From Tamaricihabitans halophyticus (lineage in GTDB: Bacteria; Actinomycetota; Actinomycetes; Mycobacteriales; Pseudonocardiaceae): a stretch of 64,000 nt of DNA. The notes beneath the pieces were generated by a model. The model saw nothing but the letters and a program-made list of their open reading frames with translations. It did not search any database and was not told where the DNA came from. The translations under genes and the position numbers were made by a program. Location of the stretch: positions 238,338 to 302,337 of the forward strand of contig NZ_SLXQ01000006.1 of NCBI RefSeq assembly GCF_004340875.1, given 5' to 3'. This document shows positions 59,236 to 64,000 of this stretch, in pieces. Every line of letters begins with the position of its first letter. The first letter of the stretch is position 1.

Positions 59236-60020
59236 GGCTGCTCGCCCAGGAAGTAGCGCAGGTAGCGTTCGTTCATCTGCTGCATATCGAGCAGCACGAA
59301 CAGATCGGCCACGCCGAAATCCGGATCATGTGCCGGCGGTCCACAAACCCGTGCGCCGAGGCGCAGATAACCACGCAGCAGCGGCGGCAGGCTGGGCCGT
59401 TCCGGACGCGGTACCGCCGCGTCGTGCCACCGCAGCAGCGGCCGCACCCGATGGCTTTCCGGCGCGTAGTACTTGGCGCGCACCGTATCCCATACGCCAG
59501 CGGCCAGCCGGCCGCCGTCGTCGAGCGGAATCGAGGCGCAGCCGCCAAGGTAGCGCCGTCCGGCGAGCAGCATGTAGCGCGCGATTCCCGCCCACACCAG
59601 ACTGACCACCGCGCCACCGCGGTGATCGGGATGCACGCAGGAGCGGCCGGTCTCCACCAGTGCCGGGCGCAACGGATCCAGCGCGCTCAGGTCGAACTCG
59701 GTGTCCGCGTACAGCGCGCCGGCCGCGGGAACTCGTTCGGGTGGCAGCATCCGGTAGGTGCCCACGATCGTGCCGCTGCGCTCCTCGCGCACCAGCAGGT
59801 GATCGCAGTACTCGTCGAAGGGGTCGATATCGAAGCCAGGGCGCGGAGTGGCGAGCCGCGCCCCCATCTCTTCGGCAAACACTTGGTATCGAAGTCGTTG
59901 CGCCGCAAGAACTTCATTACTCTCGCGGGTGAGGATGAGTGAGTAGGGGGCCGAGTCGGAGTCATTGCCGTGATCGGAGCCCGCCGAACTGACGAGCAGC
60001 TGCGACTTCGTCATGCCCAT
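59232..60020 (-). CDS. GNAT acyltransferase (OlsB/hemolysin-like)
   Basis: 262 residues. The PF13444-like pattern is clear: VLAAQRLRYQVFAEEMGARL, DIDPFDEYCDHLLVREERSGTIVGTYRML and VETGRSCVHPDHRGGAVVSLVWAG. In other bacteria such proteins acylate ornithine or glycine using acyl-ACP. The genes are coupled with plsC as in Rv3027c-Rv3026c. The substrate here is unknown. Confidence 0.85.
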   Translation of the reverse strand: MGMTKSQLLVSSAGSDHGNDSDSAPYSLILTRESNEVLAAQRLRYQVFAEEMGARLATPRPGFDIDPFDEYCDHLLVREERSGTIVGTYRMLPPERVPAAGALYADTEFDLSALDPLRPALVETGRSCVHPDHRGGAVVSLVWAGIARYMLLAGRRYLGGCASIPLDDGGRLAAGVWDTVRAKYYAPESHRVRPLLRWHDAAVPRPERPSLPPLLRGYLRLGARVCGPPAHDPDFGVADLFVLLDMQQMNERYLRYFLGEQP

Positions 60021-60106
60021 TTGTTTACGCGCCCGGGGAAAAGTTCGCCCCGTACTCCTGTGACGCCACAGTGGACTCTTCGTGAACGGCTACGGTCCTG
60101 GATATG

Positions 60107-60144
60107 CGACCGGCGCCCCCTCCTGTTGGAAGGGGCGCCGGTCG
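60107..60144 (-). terminator. Terminator of etfBA
   Basis: CGACCGGCGCCCC (60107-60119) and GGGGCGCCGGTCG (60132-60144) form a perfect 13-bp stem, 12 nt after the etfA stop. No T-run. Confidence 0.75.
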
Positions 60145-60156
60145 TGCTTGGCTGCC

Positions 60157-61116
60157 TCAGCCCTTGCGCTTGGTTACCTCATCGGTGAGCTGCGGGGCCA
60201 CCTTGAACAGGTCGCCGACCACGCCGAAGTCGGCGATCTCGAAGATCGGCGCCTCGGAGTCCTTGTTCACCGCGACAATGGTCTTGGAGGTCTGCATACC
60301 TGCCCGGTGCTGGATCGCCCCGGAGATGCCCAGCGCGATGTAGAGCTGCGGCGAGACGGTCTTACCGGTCTGCCCCACCTGGAACTGGTGCGGGTAGTAC
60401 CCGGAGTCGACCGCGGCCCGCGAGGCGCCGACGGCCGCGCCGAGCACATCGGCCAGCTTTTCCACCACGTCGAAGCTCTCCGCACTGCCGACCCCGCGAC
60501 CGCCGGAGACAACCACGGACGCCTCGGTGAGGTCCGGGCGGTCGCCACCCACGATCGGCTCACGGCCGGTCACTTTCGCCGCCTTGGCCCCGTCCACCGC
60601 GGGCACCTCGACAGCTTCGGTCGCCGGGGTACCCTGCGCCTCCTCGGGGTCCACACTGCCCGGCCGGATCGAGGCGATCAACGTGCCGTTCGCGGATTTG
60701 GCCTTGACCGTGTAGGCACCACCGAAGATGGAGTGCGTACCGACTCCCTCGGCGTCCAGATCAACCACGTCGACGAGCAGGCCCGAGTTGGTGCGGGCGG
60801 CCAGTCGCGCGGTGACCTCCTTGCCCTCCGCGGTCGAGGACGCGAGCACCGCGGCGGGAGCGGCCGAGCCGACCAGCGCGGCGAGCACGTCCACCTTCGG
60901 CGTGACCAGATAGTTCGCCGCGTCATCCGACTCGGCGGCATAGACCTTGGTCGCGCCGTACTTGCCCAGCGTTTCGGTCAACTTCGCCGCCGTGCCTGCC
61001 GGCCCGACGACCACCGCGGCTGGCTCGCCGAGCCGGCGCGCCGCGGTCAGCAGTTCGAACGTGCTCTTCTTCGCCTCGCCGTCGACCTGATCGACGAGGA
61101 CCAATACCTCAGCCAT
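60157..61116 (-). CDS. etfA: Electron transfer flavoprotein alpha subunit
   Basis: 319 residues. The C-terminal FAD-binding domain has [40 protein letters not shown] and [16 protein letters not shown]. The N-terminal domain is the usual ETF alpha scaffold ([20 protein letters not shown]). It carries electrons from acyl-CoA dehydrogenases. Operon with etfB. Confidence 0.96.
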   Translation of the reverse strand: MAEVLVLVDQVDGEAKKSTFELLTAARRLGEPAAVVVGPAGTAAKLTETLGKYGATKVYAAESDDAANYLVTPKVDVLAALVGSAAPAAVLASSTAEGKEVTARLAARTNSGLLVDVVDLDAEGVGTHSIFGGAYTVKAKSANGTLIASIRPGSVDPEEAQGTPATEAVEVPAVDGAKAAKVTGREPIVGGDRPDLTEASVVVSGGRGVGSAESFDVVEKLADVLGAAVGASRAAVDSGYYPHQFQVGQTGKTVSPQLYIALGISGAIQHRAGMQTSKTIVAVNKDSEAPIFEIADFGVVGDLFKVAPQLTDEVTKRKG

Positions 61117-61144
61117 CTGACTCGTTCCTCCTCGACGCGCTAAC

Positions 61145-61930
61145 TCAGATCAACTTCTGCGAGGCCAGGTACTCGGCGACCTTCACGCCGCCGTCGCCCT
61201 CGTCATCCACCCGCTGGCCAGCCTCGCGGGGCGGTTTGGGCGCGGATTCGAGCACCGTGGACGCGGCGTTGGCCAGTCCGACCTCGCCATCCAGGCCGAG
61301 ATCGGCCGCGGTCAGCTTCTCCACCGGCTTCTTCTTCGCCGCCATGATCCCCTTGAAGGAGGGATACCGTGGCTCGTTGATCTTCTCGTTCACGCTGATC
61401 AACGCGGGCAGGCTCGCTTCGAGGTGGGTGATTCCCTCATCGGCGGTCTCCCGCTCCACCTTCACCGTGCCGCCTTCGACGGTGACCTTGCGGGCATGGG
61501 TGAGCTGGGGCAGGCCGAGCAGTTCGGCGAGTACCGCCGGCACCGCGCCGCCGCGACCGTCGCTCGCCTCGTTGCCGGCGATGATCAGGTCGACCCCTTC
61601 GACGGTGCCAACCGCCTTGGCGAGCACCTTGCTCGTCTGCAGGATGTCCGCGCCGTGCAGGGCCTCGTCGGAGACGTGCACGGCCTTGTCCGCACCCATC
61701 GACAGTGCCTTGCGGATGGCGTCGTTAGCGCGATCCGGGCCAACGCAGACGACCGTGACCTCGCCCTCGTTCGCCTCCTTGATCACCAGCGCTTCCTCGA
61801 TGGCGCGCTCGTTGATCTCGTCCAGCACCGCGTCCGCGGCCTCGCGGTCCAGGGTGTTGTCGCCCGCCGCGAGTTTGCGTTCCGAGTAGGTGTCCGGCAC
61901 CTGCTTGACCAGTACAACGATGTTCGTCAT
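61145..61930 (-). CDS. etfB: Electron transfer flavoprotein beta subunit
   Basis: 261 residues. NIVVLVKQVPDTYSERKL starts the fold; VVCVGPDRANDAIRKALSMGADKAVHV and NEASDGRGGAVPAVLAELLG are AMP-binding and recognition signatures. The ATG at 61930 has RBS GGAGGTCG and is preferred over upstream in-frame starts. The 28-nt gap to etfA indicates co-transcription. Confidence 0.96.
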   Translation of the reverse strand: MTNIVVLVKQVPDTYSERKLAAGDNTLDREAADAVLDEINERAIEEALVIKEANEGEVTVVCVGPDRANDAIRKALSMGADKAVHVSDEALHGADILQTSKVLAKAVGTVEGVDLIIAGNEASDGRGGAVPAVLAELLGLPQLTHARKVTVEGGTVKVERETADEGITHLEASLPALISVNEKINEPRYPSFKGIMAAKKKPVEKLTAADLGLDGEVGLANAASTVLESAPKPPREAGQRVDDEGDGGVKVAEYLASQKLI

Positions 61931-62253
61931 GGGCCTCGTTCGACCTCCCGATACTGATATCTCGGTCGCGACCAGCCATGCGGCCCCGGTCGCAAACTTT
62001 TGATAACAGGCGTACCAATTGTTTTCCTTGCTGGTTCTGACCATGCCACGGCCGGCGGGAATGCGCGCTGTCGCCCCCGTCACTGCCGGGTTACCGGGCA
62101 GTAAGCGGGCAATAAAAGGCGAGGTCATCCGGCCAACGTGAGAGTCGTCACGCCGGACGGGTACGCACGGTGCCCATCCGTGTTGAGCCAACGCGGTGAT
62201 GTGGGCCGGGATCGCGTCACGCAACGAACGCGAACCGAGTAACCTCCCGCAGC
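61931..62253. promoter_or_regulatory. Divergent gap etfBA / degV
   Basis: 323 bp with no supported gene. TAACCT at 62240-62245, 8 nt before the GTG of the DegV gene, suggests a leaderless promoter for it. The etfBA promoter must be in the left part; no clear hexamer. Confidence 0.4.
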
Positions 62254-63090
62254 GTGTCCGTCGCCGTAGTCACTGATTCAACCGCCTGCCTGCCGGCCGA
62301 GCTGGCCGATGAGCTGGGTATCGCGGTGGTCCAGGTGCAGCTGAAAATGGGCGATCTGGTCAATGACGAGGCGCGTGTCCCGATTCCGGAAGTGATCGAG
62401 GCAATGCGCGCGGGTACCCCGGTGTCCACCACGCCGCCGGACCCAAACGCGTTCTTCTGGACCTACCAGCAGGCCGCGAGCACCGGCGCCGACGCGATCG
62501 TGAGCCTGCAAATATCCGGCCGGATGTCGGCAACCGTGGACGCGGCACGCCAGGCGGCCGAGCACGTGTCCGTGCCGGTTCACGTCGTCGACTCGCGCAC
62601 GACCGGAATGAGCCTCGGTTTCGCGGCACTGAGCGCGGCGCGCGTATCCGGAGCCGGCGGCAACGCGCGCAGGGTGATCACGGCCGCCGAGGATCGCCTC
62701 GCCGGCAGTACCGAACTGCTCTATGTGGACACGCTGGAGTACCTGCGCAAGGGCGGCAGGATCGGCGCGGCCCGCGCGCTGCTCGGCTCGGCGCTGTCCA
62801 TCAAACCGCTGCTGACCGTGCAGGACGGGGAAGTGGCACCGCTGGCGCGGGCGCGCGGGACCAAGCGCGCGATCAACCGGATGCTCGAGCTCGCCACCGA
62901 GCGCGCTGGCGGGGCGCGCACCGATCTGGCGATCACCAGTTTCGGCGCGGATGAGCAGGCCGAGCTGGTGCGCGACCGGCTCAGCGAGCGGATCGCCGGA
63001 GCGAACGCGCCGCGTGTCGTCGCCTGCAGCACGGTGATCGGCGCGCACTGCGGGCCTGGCGCCTTCAGCATCACGGTCTCCACCGCCTAG
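62254..63090 (+). CDS. DegV-family fatty acid-binding protein
   Basis: 278 residues. VAVVTDSTACLPAELADELG opens the DegV fold; TPVSTTPPDPNAFFWTYQQA, VVDSRTTGMSLGFAAL and YLRKGGRIGAARALLGSAL with SIKPLLTV are the lipid-binding and domain-hinge signatures. In Firmicutes such proteins (FakB) present fatty acids to a kinase; no FakA is adjacent. Probable leaderless GTG start. Confidence 0.85.
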   Translation: MSVAVVTDSTACLPAELADELGIAVVQVQLKMGDLVNDEARVPIPEVIEAMRAGTPVSTTPPDPNAFFWTYQQAASTGADAIVSLQISGRMSATVDAARQAAEHVSVPVHVVDSRTTGMSLGFAALSAARVSGAGGNARRVITAAEDRLAGSTELLYVDTLEYLRKGGRIGAARALLGSALSIKPLLTVQDGEVAPLARARGTKRAINRMLELATERAGGARTDLAITSFGADEQAELVRDRLSERIAGANAPRVVACSTVIGAHCGPGAFSITVSTA

Positions 63091-63209
63091 CCGGTTTCCG
63101 GACCGCCCAGCCGCGGGCTTTCTCCGCGAACCACAAATCCGCATACTGGCAGTAAGCAAACGGCGTTATAAACGGATATGCGGGACATACCAGCCACAGA
63201 AAGGGCATC

Positions 63210-63404
63210 ATGGCATCGCTTTTCGGCAAGTTGGCCCGCCTCGCCAGCTCCCCGCAGGGGCGCATGCTGCTGCGCAAGGCCAAGGACATGGCCAACGATC
63301 CGCGGAAACGGCAGCAGGCAAAGGACGCGCTGGACAAGGTACGCAAGAAGTACGGCAATGGCGGCGACACCGGGCAGAGCAACCCACCGCAGCCGCGCGG
63401 CTGA
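63210..63404 (+). CDS. Small basic protein
   Basis: 64 residues. MASLFGKLARLASSPQGRML is followed by a charged helix (KAKDMANDPRKRQQAKDAL) and a Gly/Pro-rich end. Short proteins of this type occur widely in actinobacteria without known function. RBS AGAAAGGG precedes the ATG. Confidence 0.7.
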   Translation: MASLFGKLARLASSPQGRMLLRKAKDMANDPRKRQQAKDALDKVRKKYGNGGDTGQSNPPQPRG

Positions 63405-63438
63405 ACGCGAGCGGCCCTGGCGCGTGCGACCCGGACGG

Positions 63439-63834
63439 ATGCGAGCCAAGCATTGGCTGGGGATCGGCCTTGCCGCGCTGATCGGCTGGCTGGTTCTGGT
63501 TACCGTGCAGATCTCCCAGATGCCCGACCCCGGCGCGGGCAGCCTGGCCGAATTGCGGGACCGGTTCGATGCCGCGCTGCGGGACCGGGACGCCGAAGCG
63601 CTGCGACCGCTGCTCGACTATCCGGACGACGACTCGGACAGCTTCGCTATGTCCTATTTGGACAAATTCGAGGAGCTCGGTCCCGAGCAGGTGACAGTAG
63701 CCATCACGCGGCGGGCCTCCGGCGAACCACTGCTCAGTGTTGATGGGAACACCGATACGCGCGCGTTCCGCTACCTGCTCGCGGTGACCGAGGACAACCA
63801 GCGCTGGTTCATCACCTTCACTCCACCGCTCTAG
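63439..63834 (+). CDS. Membrane-anchored hypothetical protein
   Basis: 131 residues. One N-terminal membrane segment (WLGIGLAALIGWLVLVTVQI) is followed by an extracytoplasmic domain (LAELRDRFDAALRDRDAEAL; SYLDKFEELGPEQVTVAI; YLLAVTEDNQRWFITF). It starts 34 nt after the small basic protein, probably in one operon. No known family was recognised. Confidence 0.65.
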   Translation: MRAKHWLGIGLAALIGWLVLVTVQISQMPDPGAGSLAELRDRFDAALRDRDAEALRPLLDYPDDDSDSFAMSYLDKFEELGPEQVTVAITRRASGEPLLSVDGNTDTRAFRYLLAVTEDNQRWFITFTPPL

Positions 63835-63851
63835 CCGTCGCACCCTGCATG

Positions 63852-63870
63852 ACCGCGTTCTTTATCCGCC
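63852..63870 (+). repeat. 3'-end repeat, copy 11 (truncated)
   Basis: ACCGCGTTCTTTATCCGCC, 17 nt after the stop at 63834. It has the left arm and the core, but not a matching right arm; ATCGCAATCATTAGG nearby (63891 on) may be a further fragment. Confidence 0.45.
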
Positions 63871-64000
63871 GTGGCCGCCGGCGCCCCGGGATCGCAATCA
63901 TTAGGTGTAGTGCCTTGGGAGGTTGTGAACGGGGGGACGCGTGATCGGATGATCTTGTGTGGGTGAGGGCCTCCGGGGTTCGGTGTGGATGTCGATGTCT
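63871..64000. other. Right edge, no gene recognised
   Basis: The last 130 bp hold a degenerate repeat fragment and GT-rich sequence. No reading frame with a recognisable product is supported. Confidence 0.4.

Noticed and set aside
63871..64000. Start of a mobile element at the right edge
   Set aside because: GT-rich sequence looked unlike its surroundings, but no terminal repeat or transposase residues can be shown in the visible 130 bp.

Overview
The window is a 64 kb piece of a high-GC actinobacterial chromosome, most likely from a member of the Pseudonocardiales. Three things support this. The gene order closely follows the Mycobacterium tuberculosis block leuD-leuC-ltbR ... gltX-FAH-leuB-serA-ilvC-ilvN-ilvB-cfp6 ... 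doxX-lppZ-gatB-gatA-gatC ... ligA-metE-like ... mnmA-iscS-plsC-GNAT-etfA-etfB. GTG and TTG starts are frequent. DUF397 and XRE/TPR regulators typical of this order are present. The block differs from M. tuberculosis by several inserts: a RiPP-like island, cimA, a GT39-type membrane protein, a subtilase, ilvD, adenosine deaminase, a four-gene catabolic cluster and dnaE. All homology statements rest on motif recognition in the sequence; no database was searched.

Layout. 1-2758: leuD (cut by the window edge) and leuC, divergent from an IclR regulator of the LtbR/NdgR type. 2781-6174: an accessory island with a two-gene, imiditide-like RiPP locus (37-residue highly charged peptide plus a PIMT-type methyltransferase) beside a small Cys-containing protein and an XRE/TPR regulator. 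6174-12767: tRNA-Glu, tRNA-Gln, a HAD phosphatase, gltX, an FAD monooxygenase, an FAH-fold enzyme and cimA. 12803-21250: GT39-like protein, leuB, a large secreted subtilase, serA. 21543-29697: DinB-like protein, AraC regulator, DUF397 protein, then ilvC-ilvN-ilvB, the Cfp6-like PH protein and ilvD. 29766-38924: DoxX protein, 2-hydroxyacid dehydrogenase, LppZ-like lipoprotein, gatB-gatA-gatC, ACT protein, adenosine deaminase, GNAT. 38917-47836: ligA, a hypothetical protein, a half-size MetE-like protein, a nitrilase/DUF6282/IclR/alpha-beta-hydrolase cluster and a DUF2510-scramblase protein. 47850-63834: dnaE, acyl-CoA synthetase, mnmA-iscS, MFS exporter, plsC-GNAT, etfA-etfB, DegV and two small proteins.

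How the genes fit together. Most of the branched-chain amino acid pathway is here: cimA makes citramalate for isoleucine; leuC, leuD and leuB serve leucine and probably the citramalate branch; ilvBN, ilvC and ilvD form the common trunk. Two of the transcripts, cimA and ilvB, begin with short leader peptides rich in Ile or Leu/Val codons, followed by a protector stem and a T-tailed terminator, so ribosome-mediated attenuation is likely for both. gltX, gatCAB and the tRNA-Glu/tRNA-Gln pair together provide the indirect route to Gln-tRNA.

The most notable items are: the imiditide-like locus with a perfect inverted repeat over its promoter; a family of about eleven short palindromic repeats (ACCGCA, 14-nt loop, TGCGGT), all next to stop codons; the Ile-codon leader of cimA; and a perfect 12-bp inverted repeat that would sequester the ribosome binding site of the adenosine deaminase gene.
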